Shown piece by piece: positions 1 through 6,882 of a DNA stretch of 64,000 nt. The notes under the pieces are model-generated. The model was given only the letters and a program-made list of their open reading frames with translations. It ran no database searches and was not told the DNA's origin. The stretch covers positions 61,214 to 125,213 of the forward strand of contig NZ_JAATJG010000013.1 in assembly GCF_011927765.1 (NCBI RefSeq). The letters are read 5' to 3'. Position numbers and translations under genes: made by a program. Source of the DNA: Wenyingzhuangia aestuarii (GTDB lineage Bacteria > Bacteroidota > Bacteroidia > Flavobacteriales > Flavobacteriaceae). The stretch's first letter is position 1, and each line of letters begins with the position of its first letter.

Positions 1-1311
1 TTCGTTCATTCGGTTGTCAGCTCTACGTACTTTTATACTTTGCCCATCAGAAAACCAAAACTTTGTAATTACCTGCTGTTGTAATCTTTTAAACAATTGT
101 TCTGCAGGCGAGTTGTGTTCCCCTGCTTTGTGTGGGTAGTGTGTTCCTCCATTTTTTCCATCATCATCAGACTTTGCAACTAAAGAACTGTACAGATTTT
201 GCATTCTATCCATTTTATGACCACTTTGATTATCGTATGTAAACAAATAAGGTCTACAGCCTGCTTCATTAACCGCCATTTTAATAGCTTTAAAGTGATC
301 TACATGGTTTTCTGTAAAACTTAAAGACCAACCAATAATTTTTTCGCTAAACACATCAAAAACAACATCTATTTTAAGTTTGGCACCCATGTTATTACTG
401 CTGTCGTCCCAAAAGTGAACCCAGTCCAATTTAGTACCATCAATAGCCCAATACACATTTGGAAACCAGTTAGATTTATCTCGCGTAAGTGTGTGTTTAA
501 ACTGTTTTGCCCATTCCTCTTTACCATGACGAGCAAGCATCCAAATTCTTTTGTTTTCAGGTTGATCTAAAAAGTTACTTACTGCACCTTCAGAAATACT
601 AGGCCAATTATTTTCATCTCTAACATTATTGTATTTTTCTAAAAGCTCTGGAATGGTATATTTTACAGGTAAACAATAAGTAGCTAGTAAAAAATCTTTA
701 ACCTCTTGTTTCAATTTTAGTTTGTGATCATTCCCTTCATTTTTATGAATAAAACAAGCGTAACCGTTTTTTAAATATTCATTATACCTTCTGTATAAGC
801 TTCTATCATTACCGGGTAAAGAGTAATTCCATTCTCTTGTAGGAATTGCATTTACAGCATCACTAATATTCTTCCAGATATGGGTTTTCTTTCTCCCAAA
901 AGCTTTAGAAGCAACACCATAATCATTTAACACCGTTCTAATAGCGTTTAAAATCATCACATTGGTAGCTCTAACAACTTGTACATCTTGTGCCAAAGGT
1001 TGCCCATCTGGTTTCCTGTGTTGAGCAAAAAATGAAATTGCATTGTGGTCTGGTACCAAATACTCTATTAAAATATTTTTTACCGCTACTTTTTTAGGAT
1101 CTCCTAATTTTGACAGACAAATATTTTTAATATCTAAGGGTAGGTCCTTGTAGCTTACAAAAGCTTCGTTACTAGCACCACGTCCTTGTTTTGTTCTTAC
1201 TAACTTTCCTCTTTTACACCAAGTCTTATATGTTTCATAAGCCATTAAAGCCCAATCATCATAAAGAAGTTTTGCAGGAATAGAAAGTGTATTGCTGTGA
1301 TATTCGTACAT
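1..1311 (-). CDS. MuA-like phage transposase (DDE integrase), C-terminus outside window
   Basis: This reading frame stays open for 437 codons from its ATG to the window edge. It would be the DNA transposase that cuts and joins the ends of a Mu-like phage. The N-terminal 60 residues look like a Mu-type DNA-binding domain. The catalytic core shows D291 (in AIDGTKLDW), D360 (in FTYDNQSGHK) and E404 (in HNSPAEQLF), a DDE triad with spacing like that of MuA. The start codon lies 9 bp after the stop of the small helix-turn-helix gene, so both belong to the early phage operon driven by the promoter at 1579-1610. A generic rve-domain transposase is the alternative, but length, layout and neighbours favour MuA. 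Confidence 0.85.
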   Translation of the reverse strand, partial: MYEYHSNTLSIPAKLLYDDWALMAYETYKTWCKRGKLVRTKQGRGASNEAFVSYKDLPLDIKNICLSKLGDPKKVAVKNILIEYLVPDHNAISFFAQHRKPDGQPLAQDVQVVRATNVMILNAIRTVLNDYGVASKAFGRKKTHIWKNISDAVNAIPTREWNYSLPGNDRSLYRRYNEYLKNGYACFIHKNEGNDHKLKLKQEVKDFLLATYCLPVKYTIPELLEKYNNVRDENNWPSISEGAVSNFLDQPENKRIWMLARHGKEEWAKQFKHTLTRDKSNWFPNVYWAIDGTKLDWVHFWDDSSNNMGAKLKIDVVFDVFSEKIIGWSLSFTENHVDHFKAIKMAVNEAGCRPYLFTYDNQSGHKMDRMQNLYSSLVAKSDDDGKNGGTHYPHKAGEHNSPAEQLFKRLQQQVITKFWFSDGQSIKVRRADNRMNE

Positions 1312-1320
1312 AAGCTTTTT

Positions 1321-1512
1321 TTAGATATTCTTAACAAGTGTTTCTGTAACAGATTCAGAAGTATTTAAAACCATTTGATATTGCTTTCTTACTTCGTCTG
1401 CAAAAACAGTGTCCGTATCTTTTCTTATATACCTCTCAATTTGTCTAGTAGATTTTCCGTGTTTTTTAGCTAAAGCGGCAACTATTTTTGAGTTCAATTT
1501 TATTTGTGTCAT
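1321..1512 (-). CDS. Small helix-turn-helix phage protein
   Basis: A 63-residue basic protein whose residues 8-30 (KIVAALAKKHGKSTRQIERY) read as a helix-turn-helix resembling the N-terminal part of sigma-like or resolvase-type DNA-binding segments. It is the first gene of the early phage operon and is followed after 9 bp by the transposase. In Mu the equivalent slot is held by ner, a negative regulator of early transcription, so a similar role is plausible but unproven. I do not recognise a named family. Confidence 0.6.
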   Translation of the reverse strand: MTQIKLNSKIVAALAKKHGKSTRQIERYIRKDTDTVFADEVRKQYQMVLNTSESVTETLVKNI

Positions 1513-1517
1513 AAAAC

Positions 1518-1547
1518 TTGGTTTAATTATCTTTTTTAATACTTTTA
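1518..1547 (+). promoter_or_regulatory. Candidate promoter of the phage repressor
   Basis: TTG at 1518-1520 and TACTTTTA at 1540-1547 are separated by 19 bp and match the Bacteroidetes -33/-7 pattern with one mismatch. The half-site AATTATCTT at 1525-1533, which also occurs in the palindrome at 1586-1603, lies between the two boxes. This suggests that the repressor controls its own synthesis. Confidence 0.4.
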
Positions 1548-1578
1548 CCCTTTCGACTTATGATGTCGTGTTTTATGA

Positions 1579-1610
1579 CAAATATAGAAGATAATTATCT
1601 TCTTAAACAA
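1579..1610 (-). promoter_or_regulatory. Early promoter of the Mu-like phage operon
   Basis: On the minus strand TTG (1610-1608) and TATATTTG (1586-1579) are 21 bp apart, an exact match to the Bacteroidetes promoter consensus. The spacer contains a perfect palindrome, so a bound repressor would block RNA polymerase. It reads into the helix-turn-helix gene and the transposase. Confidence 0.6.
1586..1603. promoter_or_regulatory. Palindromic operator in the phage switch region
   Basis: AGAAGATAATTATCTTCT is a perfect 18-bp palindrome between divergent genes. It lies between the -33 and -7 boxes of the minus-strand early promoter. A matching half-site is 60 bp away in the repressor promoter. It is the expected binding site of the repressor encoded next to it. 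Confidence 0.6.
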
Positions 1611-1614
1611 ATAA

Positions 1615-2298
1615 ATGGAAGAAAATTTTAATCCAATGAGTGATTCGATAATTGATAGAATAATGTATATAGCTGAAAAAGAAAACATTACACTTACTTC
1701 TTTAGAAAAAAAAATTGAAGCAAGCAAGGGGGTTTTAACTAGAGCATATAACAAAAAAACAGACATTCAGTCTAAATGGGTTACTCGTATAGCTGAAAAT
1801 TATCCCCTATATAATGCTTTTTGGATTTTAACCGGAGCTGGAGAGCTTGAAAATGAAACTTCAGTAACTAGAGAAGATCAATCACCATATTTTAATTTAA
1901 AAAAAGGAACTCCATTAATTCCAGTAAATGCTTTTGCTGGTCTAAGTCATGGGAATGTAAGTATTATGGAACAAGATATTATGGAACGTTATTTAGTTCC
2001 TGATTTTACCAATGTAGATTTTATGATTCGCATAAAAGGTTCTAGTATGTACCCAAAATACAATAGCGGGGATGTAGTGGCTTGTAAAATGATTAATAGT
2101 GAATCTTTTTTACAATGGAACAAAGTACATGTTATAGCTACAAAGGAACAAGGGGTATTGATCAAACGTATTGATATTTCAGAAAAAGAAGACTGTATAA
2201 AAGCAGTAAGTGATAACGAAAAGTACAAACCTTTTGATATTCCTAAAGACGAAATACTAAATATAGCACTAGTTACAGGTGTTATACGTTTAGAATAA
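1615..2298 (+). CDS. Phage repressor, HTH plus S24/LexA-like peptidase
   Basis: A 227-residue two-domain repressor. Residues 8-75 form an N-terminal helix-turn-helix (SLEKKIEASKGVLTRAY). Residues 100-227 form an S24 peptidase domain with the nucleophile in KGSSMYPKYNSGD (S144) and the lysine in GVLIKRI (K174). An Ala-Gly bond at 108-109 (AFAGL) is the likely self-cleavage site, as in LexA and lambda cI. It therefore probably keeps the prophage silent and is inactivated by the SOS response. It is transcribed away from the transposase operon, with palindromic sites between the two. The start could also be the ATG 21 bp downstream, which loses only seven non-conserved residues. Confidence 0.85.
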   Translation: MEENFNPMSDSIIDRIMYIAEKENITLTSLEKKIEASKGVLTRAYNKKTDIQSKWVTRIAENYPLYNAFWILTGAGELENETSVTREDQSPYFNLKKGTPLIPVNAFAGLSHGNVSIMEQDIMERYLVPDFTNVDFMIRIKGSSMYPKYNSGDVVACKMINSESFLQWNKVHVIATKEQGVLIKRIDISEKEDCIKAVSDNEKYKPFDIPKDEILNIALVTGVIRLE

Positions 2299-2448
2299 CA
2301 ATCTAAAACACTGAAAAACAATTACTTAAAATAAACTTCATACATCACTATATTGTCGTTTCACTATGGTTATAAATCTATTTTAAACACTTTAATTGTG
2401 TAAAAATGTATATTAGAGCCTTTTTCAAATCTTTTTTTTATTGTTTTT

Positions 2449-2483
2449 TGAACCCCTAAGTGAACCCCTAAGCGAACCCCTAA
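2449..2483. repeat. Three tandem copies of a 12-bp repeat
   Basis: TGAACCCCTAAG occurs twice in direct succession and is followed by a third copy starting CGAACCCCTAA. The period is exactly 12 bp. It is C-rich in otherwise very AT-rich non-coding DNA, just behind the repressor gene and inside the proposed phage end. The function is unknown; it may bind a phage protein. Confidence 0.7.
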
Positions 2484-2587
2484 CCCCAAAAAACAGCATT
2501 ATTTAAAAAATTAAAACATTTTTAAACAGTGAAGTTTTAAAGATCTACCAGAATTCTGCAATAAAACAGAAAACCAACAAATACAAG

Positions 2588-2719
2588 CCCTTTAAGAGGT
2601 TTAATAAAACTCATCGGTAGTTTTGTTGTTATTGTATTTAAAACACCTTTAAATGGTTTTAAACCTTGTTTTAACTAGGTTTTAAGAGTGTTTTATTCGT
2701 AAAAGAGTAGTGTTTTACA
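2588..2719. repeat. Proposed transposase-binding repeats at the prophage end
   Basis: Four related sites can be aligned on the minus strand. Their plus-strand spans are 2698-2719, 2678-2697, 2655-2675 and 2588-2605. They share a core like TAAAACAC-TCTTAAAACC, and the outermost begins with TG. The three outer sites are packed about 22 bp apart, which resembles the multiple transposase sites of a Mu end. Alignment was by eye and the copies are imperfect. Confidence 0.45.
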
Positions 2720-2807
2720 GCAAAAGCCTTAAATGCTTTTTAAAAGAGGAAGTATAAGTGAAGTATATGGAAGCATTTTCACATTATGAAGATTACTTCT
2801 TAAACAT

Positions 2808-2835
2808 AAAAAAACGCCCGTATAGAGCGTTTTTA
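2808..2835 (-). terminator. Rho-independent terminator of the MerC-like operon
   Basis: AAAAACGC and GCGTTTTT form a stem with a 9-base loop. On the minus strand the stem is followed by a T run, 48 bp after the stop of the His-rich protein. Confidence 0.7.
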
Positions 2836-2882
2836 TTGGCTTTTGGTTGTTTTTCAGCCTTTTTTTATTTGTATCTTTTTAT

Positions 2883-3095
2883 TTAGGGGGTGTAATTAAT
2901 AAATAGGAAATCACTAGCTTCAGAAACAAGTACAGGGATTGCATTATGCGTTAAAGCATAATCACAAACAACACAGTGCTCTACATGATGCTCATCTTCT
3001 GTATGAGTCCATGCATGAAGTCCTGCTATTTTCATGACGAAAAATAGTGCAAGAAACAAGAAAGTGATGTTATTTTTAGTAGTACTGAATTTCAT
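2883..3095 (-). CDS. Small secreted His/Cys-rich protein
   Basis: A 70-residue protein with a hydrophobic N-terminal signal (residues 8-27) followed by a metal-ligand-rich stretch: HTEDEHHVEH at 31-40 and then CVVC at 41-44. This composition suggests metal binding outside the cytoplasm, but I cannot name a characterised family. It follows the MerC-like gene by 12 bp, shares its promoter and palindromic operator, and ends the operon before a terminator. The pairing and the operator suggest a role in metal (zinc or iron) uptake or sensing. Confidence 0.65.
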   Translation of the reverse strand: MKFSTTKNNITFLFLALFFVMKIAGLHAWTHTEDEHHVEHCVVCDYALTHNAIPVLVSEASDFLFINYTP

Positions 3096-3107
3096 TCGTT
3101 AAGAGTC

Positions 3108-3494
3108 CTAATGTTTATAACACCAGTCAGTTTTTAATAATTTCCAATTTAAATAATGGGCAAACGAAACAATAGAAGCTCCAATCACTGTATTTATAAT
3201 TTCAAAAGATTCTGTTAGGTTTAACCTTCCAAAGGCTATAAATAAAAAACCGACCATAGCATATCGTAAAGGTTTTACTTTATGATGATTTTTTTTATAA
3301 CTAGGCCATAAAGAAACAAAGATAAAGACAAGACCAAAACTTAAAAATGTCCATTCTATATATGGGTTTTTTAAAAAATGTAAAGTACTTAAAGATGAGA
3401 ATGAAAGCACTACCGGTATGGTAGCACAATGTACTGCGCATATCAGTGAACTTGATATTGCTATAATATCTACCGTGTTGTTTTTAATCTTCAT
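3108..3494 (-). CDS. MerC-domain membrane protein
   Basis: A 128-residue integral membrane protein with four predicted membrane segments (about 10-30, 45-64, 76-92 and 98-116). The first helix carries SSLICAVHCATIP, the Cys/His pattern typical of the MerC family. The founding members are mercury transporters, but in Flavobacteriia these short proteins are common without any mercury resistance genes and tend to sit near metal-uptake functions. Here the partner is a His-rich secreted protein and the promoter lies in a Fur/Zur-like palindrome. Transport of a metal such as zinc is the better guess. Confidence 0.7.
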   Translation of the reverse strand: MKIKNNTVDIIAISSSLICAVHCATIPVVLSFSSLSTLHFLKNPYIEWTFLSFGLVFIFVSLWPSYKKNHHKVKPLRYAMVGFLFIAFGRLNLTESFEIINTVIGASIVSFAHYLNWKLLKTDWCYKH

Positions 3495-3566
3495 TTGATT
3501 ATTGAATTTCTGTTTTTTACTTTATGATACACTAGTTAAAACAATACAATCATTTTAACTCGGATG

Positions 3567-3597
3567 CAAAACTATTCTATTTTTTTAACAAACGCAA
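3567..3597 (-). promoter_or_regulatory. Promoter of the MerC-like operon
   Basis: On the minus strand TTG (3597-3595) and TAGTTTTG (3574-3567) are separated by 20 bp, an exact Bacteroidetes -33/-7 match. The -33 box lies inside the palindrome at 3590-3610, so a bound regulator would exclude RNA polymerase. Confidence 0.6.
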
Positions 3598-3610
3598 CAA
3601 TGTTGCGTTT
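3590..3610. promoter_or_regulatory. 21-bp palindromic operator, Fur/Zur-like
   Basis: AAACGCAACA and TGTTGCGTTT form a perfect 10-bp inverted repeat around one central A. Length and symmetry fit a Fur-family operator, and overlap with the -33 box fits repression. The particular family member (Zur or another) is inferred from the metal-related genes only. Confidence 0.55.
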
Positions 3611-3825
3611 ATATTTTATATACATTCAGGTAACAATACAAAGCATTTAACCCTTTCAAAAAACACTAAAGAAAGAATTCATATAGCTTGATTCTAAACA
3701 CGTTAAATATGATCTATTGCTTTATAAAATAAGATATTAGATTTGTATCCATTCATCTGGAGGCTAAAATATTTGTGCATATGTACAACACTTATGCATA
3801 TTAGGTTTGTCCTAAAAAAGAAAAA

Positions 3826-3981
3826 ATGCTGATACTACCTATACTATTAATAGGACTGATACTACTTCAAAAAAATGATGACAACCCTATTTTTACGTTT
3901 AGCAAAGGAATAACTAAAGGTCTCATGGATTGTTTATTCATAATAATGGGACTGTTAATGCTTTTAAGTTTCTTAAAATAA
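3826..3981 (+). CDS. Possible 51-residue membrane protein
   Basis: An ATG opens a frame of 51 codons with two hydrophobic stretches (residues 1-14 and 37-50) around a short polar middle (QKNDDNPIFTFSKG). It is preceded by a purine-rich AAAAAAG segment. No family is recognised and nothing nearby supports expression, apart from a possible terminator 130 bp downstream. It could be a chance frame in AT-rich DNA. Confidence 0.25.
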   Translation: MLILPILLIGLILLQKNDDNPIFTFSKGITKGLMDCLFIIMGLLMLLSFLK

Positions 3982-4110
3982 TTTGCCCAATGAGTTTCTA
4001 TACAAACCAATTCCCTCAGTTAATAGATTGATCCTGTAATTAGTTAAACTCTTTAAATTTTAAAGACTACTATTACTTTAGAACAAAAGAAATGTTTGAG
4101 TATGAAAATT

Positions 4111-4170
4111 GAAACGTTGCTATTACACAAGAGGAACGTTTCGGTTGTAAAAGAGCAACGTTTCTTTTTT
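4111..4170 (+). terminator. Hairpin with T run, possible terminator
   Basis: GAAACGTTGCT (4111-4121) and AGCAACGTTTC (4154-4164) are perfectly complementary across a 32-base loop and are followed by a T-rich run. The loop contains a third GAACGTTTC. It may end the transcript of the small ORF upstream or belong to a small RNA. The gene it serves is unclear. Confidence 0.4.
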
Positions 4171-4199
4171 AAGTTTAAAAATGAGACTTTATAAAACAC

Positions 4200-4238
4200 A
4201 AAAAAAATCCCCGACAGAAACAACTGTTGAGGATTTTT
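4200..4238 (-). terminator. Terminator of the HU-like gene
   Basis: AAAAATCC pairs with GGATTTTT, with an inner CGACAG/CTGTTG extension. On the minus strand the stem ends in a T run 26 bp after the stop codon of the HU-like gene. Confidence 0.7.
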
Positions 4239-4263
4239 AAACTTTAGGTTTTTAAAGAGATCA

Positions 4264-4644
4264 TTACGAAGATACGCTATACTTTAGGTTTTTCAACATC
4301 TTTCTCAAACGAGCATCAGGTCTAAAGTTTACATGTGCTTTTTTAACAGCATTTGCGGTTAAATCTTTCTCAGTACTGACTCCCATTGAATTCACTCCTA
4401 TTTGAAAAGAACCTAACCTGTCTAATCTTACAATATTACCTTGCTCCAAGGCATCCATTATATTGTGTACTAAAGACAAGGTAACAGCATAACAATCTGC
4501 TTCTCTTACGGTACTTTGATTGGCTATTAAATAAGCCAATCGTTCCAAGTCTACTGTTCCAGTAGCTACGGCATGCGCATAATACTTTCTTTCCGCTTCT
4601 AAATCCAACGGATTCACTTTTTGTAAAGGTTTTACTTGAATCAT
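4264..4644 (-). CDS. HU-like DNA-binding protein (HU-HIG type)
   Basis: A 126-residue protein of the Bacteroidetes-specific HU-like group. The middle carries an HU-type dimer region with the beta turn GNIVRLDRLGSFQIGV (about 76-91), followed by the DNA-arm region, and the C-terminus has NFRPDARLRKML. Members bind DNA without sequence specificity and are often present in many copies per genome. It is a single-gene unit with its own terminator and stands between the metal operon and the polysaccharide locus. No functional link to either is apparent. Confidence 0.75.
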   Translation of the reverse strand: MIQVKPLQKVNPLDLEAERKYYAHAVATGTVDLERLAYLIANQSTVREADCYAVTLSLVHNIMDALEQGNIVRLDRLGSFQIGVNSMGVSTEKDLTANAVKKAHVNFRPDARLRKMLKNLKYSVSS

Positions 4645-4980
4645 AAAAATAAAAGGTTTTAAATGATACTCTAACGAGCAACCTACACACCTATGTAGAT
4701 AAACACGAAAATAAAAGCCTTCTAAAACTTCACAAAAACCGCAAAAACATAGTTTTCAACAGTTTACATCTGTATTCTTATGTCTTTTTAATTCTATTTG
4801 ATGATAACTTAAATTATAAAAAAACTGGAATGATTTGTTTTGCAATCATTTAATATTTTGAAAAGTAATTTTCAACTCTACCTGTTTATAACTTTTTTCT
4901 AGCTTTTTAAGAATTTAACGTCAAAACAAAGACTAAAGCCAGTTTAAACTTAAATATTTATCAAACAACACACCTATGCT
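4645..4980. other. Intergenic region, 336 bp
   Basis: AT-rich DNA between the end of the polysaccharide locus and the HU-like gene. It must contain the HU-like promoter, but I see no clear consensus match, no repeat and no RNA gene. No obvious terminator hairpin follows the last gene of the locus. Confidence 0.5.
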
Positions 4981-6045
4981 TTAATTCCCTTTATTTAAGG
5001 GTATAAAAACAGTAAAAGAATCGTTCCCTTTTTTTATGGCAAGACAGAGAACCTTTGGTTGATTATTTTCTAGATAAACAAATGGTCGTTCCATACGGTT
5101 GGGAATTAAGAAAGTACCGTCTTCCAATTTTATTTTTTTACGAGTTATTTCATAATTTTCTGCTTTCTTCCATGTTAAACCATCTTTAGAACACATTAAT
5201 CCAATATAAGAATGGGCATGAAAAACAGCATAAAAAAGAGCTTGTTTGGCATCATACCACATAGAAACATCTTCAGTATCTAAATTTCCTATAACAGGGT
5301 TTGGTTGTATGGTAAAAGGTCCTGTTGCTGATGCAGATTTAGCAATTGCCTGATTTCTGATAAACTTGGTTTCATTAGGTTTATCTCCTTTTACAATTAA
5401 ATAATAAAGTCCATCTTTACCTTGATCAATTGCAGGGTTTACAGTGATAGTTGCTATAGGTCCAGACGGTTCTATTAACGGTGCATCCATTCTTTTCCAA
5501 GGTCCATCAATTGAATTTGAAACAGCAACTCCTGTTCTTTGATGTTTACGTAACAAACCTCTATCTGTATTTTTTAAAGATGCCGTACTTAAAGTAATTA
5601 AATCTTGCTGTGTATATTCCTTACCACCCAAATTGGTTGCTATATAATAGAGATAATACTTTCCGTTAAAATATTTAATTTTAGGATTATGTGCGGTAAT
5701 TTCATCCCAACTGCCTTTTCCTCTACCTTTTAAAACAGTCTCTTTGTATTTCCATGGTCCTTTGGGAGCAGTAGATACAGCATGTGCAATTTCTGAAAAT
5801 GTTAACCATCCATTAAATGTATACGCTCTCTTCCACCTAGAATAAAACAGGTGGTATTGACCTTGTTTGTCTTTTATAATAGAACCACCCCAATGGTGAT
5901 ACAAAGAATCTCTAAAAATCCCATCTTTGCTCATAGGTTCCATCATTTGATGAAGATTTAAACTATTTTTAGTTCCCTGTGACACAACACTTATTGAACA
6001 GCTTAAAAACAGAGCCAATAAAAACCTTACATAGAGTTTATTCAT
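4981..6045 (-). CDS. Five-bladed beta-propeller glycosidase (GH43/GH117-like fold)
   Basis: A 354-residue secreted protein (signal peptide 1-22). It carries repeated blade motifs such as HWGGSIIKDKQGQYHLFYSRW (near 51-71), AHNPKIKYFNGKYYLYYIA and TEDVSMWYD, and the repeated segment GPWK. This is the pattern of the GH32/43/62/68/117 propeller superfamily. The aspartate and glutamate positions fit a glycosidase, but I cannot assign a CAZy family. It is the last gene of an operon with the two esterases (gaps of 6 and 9 bp). Its likely job is to remove terminal residues from imported, desulfated oligosaccharides in the periplasm. Confidence 0.7.
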   Translation of the reverse strand: MNKLYVRFLLALFLSCSISVVSQGTKNSLNLHQMMEPMSKDGIFRDSLYHHWGGSIIKDKQGQYHLFYSRWKRAYTFNGWLTFSEIAHAVSTAPKGPWKYKETVLKGRGKGSWDEITAHNPKIKYFNGKYYLYYIATNLGGKEYTQQDLITLSTASLKNTDRGLLRKHQRTGVAVSNSIDGPWKRMDAPLIEPSGPIATITVNPAIDQGKDGLYYLIVKGDKPNETKFIRNQAIAKSASATGPFTIQPNPVIGNLDTEDVSMWYDAKQALFYAVFHAHSYIGLMCSKDGLTWKKAENYEITRKKIKLEDGTFLIPNRMERPFVYLENNQPKVLCLAIKKGNDSFTVFIPLNKGN

Positions 6046-6054
6046 GGTTTTATA

Positions 6055-6876
6055 TTATTTACGCTGGCTAAAAAGCCAATCTATTAATTTGTGATTTTTC
6101 CATGCCAACTCGTAGGAATTGTGTCCAACATCTTTGTAAATTGTTAAACGAGCTTTGTACTTCTTATAACTTTTTATAGATTCTATCATGTCTAGAGATC
6201 CAGAAAGTGGTACTGTAGGATCTTTATCTCCATGAAAAGCCCATATTGGAATTCTCTTTATTTTTTTTGCCATAGAGGGATCCCCAGCTCCGCAAATAGG
6301 AACAGCTGCTGCAATTATTTTAGGATATCGCATTACAAAATTCCAAGTACCATAGCCTCCCATAGACATCCCCATTACATAAACACGATTTTTATCTACC
6401 GAAAACTCATCTAGGACTATGTCAAAAATTTCTTTTGATAGTTTCATAGGTTTGCTAATTGGTATTTCTTTAAATAGATAAGAACCTTTTCTCCAGTCTA
6501 CATTTACCCATTTTTGTTTTACAGGACATTGAGGCATTAAAAGAATACACGGATGTTCTTTTTGTACCTGTTGATCCATCCAACCGGCAACCCATGGACG
6601 TAATTGTTTTGTGTTATCATTTCCTCTTGAACCTGCTCCGTGAAAAGCCAACACTAAAGGGTATTTCTTTTTAGAATTGTAATTGATGGGCAAAAACAAT
6701 CTATAAGGCATTTGTTCCCCATTATCATCAGTATAAACAAAAGCAGTTGTATGCTTTTCGTAAAAAGACAAATCGTGTTCTTGTATGTCTGTCTCATAGG
6801 ATTTACTTATGTTATTAATTTGAGAATAACTGAATTGTATGAATAAACAACAGAAAAAAGTGATTATTTGTTTCAT
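6055..6876 (-). CDS. Secreted alpha/beta-hydrolase esterase
   Basis: A 273-residue protein with a signal peptide (1-19) and an alpha/beta-hydrolase fold of the PHB depolymerase/feruloyl-esterase type. The nucleophile elbow is GMSMGG (S171), the acid probably D219 in HGDKDPTVP, and the base H252 in VGHNSYE. FHGAGSRG near 78-85 supplies the oxyanion region. It is sandwiched between a SASA-type esterase and a propeller glycosidase in one operon. It may remove an ester substituent from the algal polysaccharide, but which one is unknown. Confidence 0.7.
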   Translation of the reverse strand: MKQIITFFCCLFIQFSYSQINNISKSYETDIQEHDLSFYEKHTTAFVYTDDNGEQMPYRLFLPINYNSKKKYPLVLAFHGAGSRGNDNTKQLRPWVAGWMDQQVQKEHPCILLMPQCPVKQKWVNVDWRKGSYLFKEIPISKPMKLSKEIFDIVLDEFSVDKNRVYVMGMSMGGYGTWNFVMRYPKIIAAAVPICGAGDPSMAKKIKRIPIWAFHGDKDPTVPLSGSLDMIESIKSYKKYKARLTIYKDVGHNSYELAWKNHKLIDWLFSQRK

Positions 6877-6882
6877 TATTTT

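Larger units (their letters stand above)
1..2719. mobile_element. End of a Mu-like transposable prophage (partial)
   Basis: The segment combines a divergently transcribed LexA-type repressor, a short helix-turn-helix gene and a MuA-like transposase, the order found at the left end of phage Mu (repressor, ner, A). The inner part of the phage lies off the left edge. The proposed outer boundary is the CA at 2718-2719: read on the minus strand the element would begin TGTAAAACAC, followed by three more related repeats. Downstream of it lies an unrelated chromosomal operon with its own terminator. The family assignment is strong from the transposase. The exact end is an inference, because the other end and the target duplication are outside the window. 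Confidence 0.7.
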
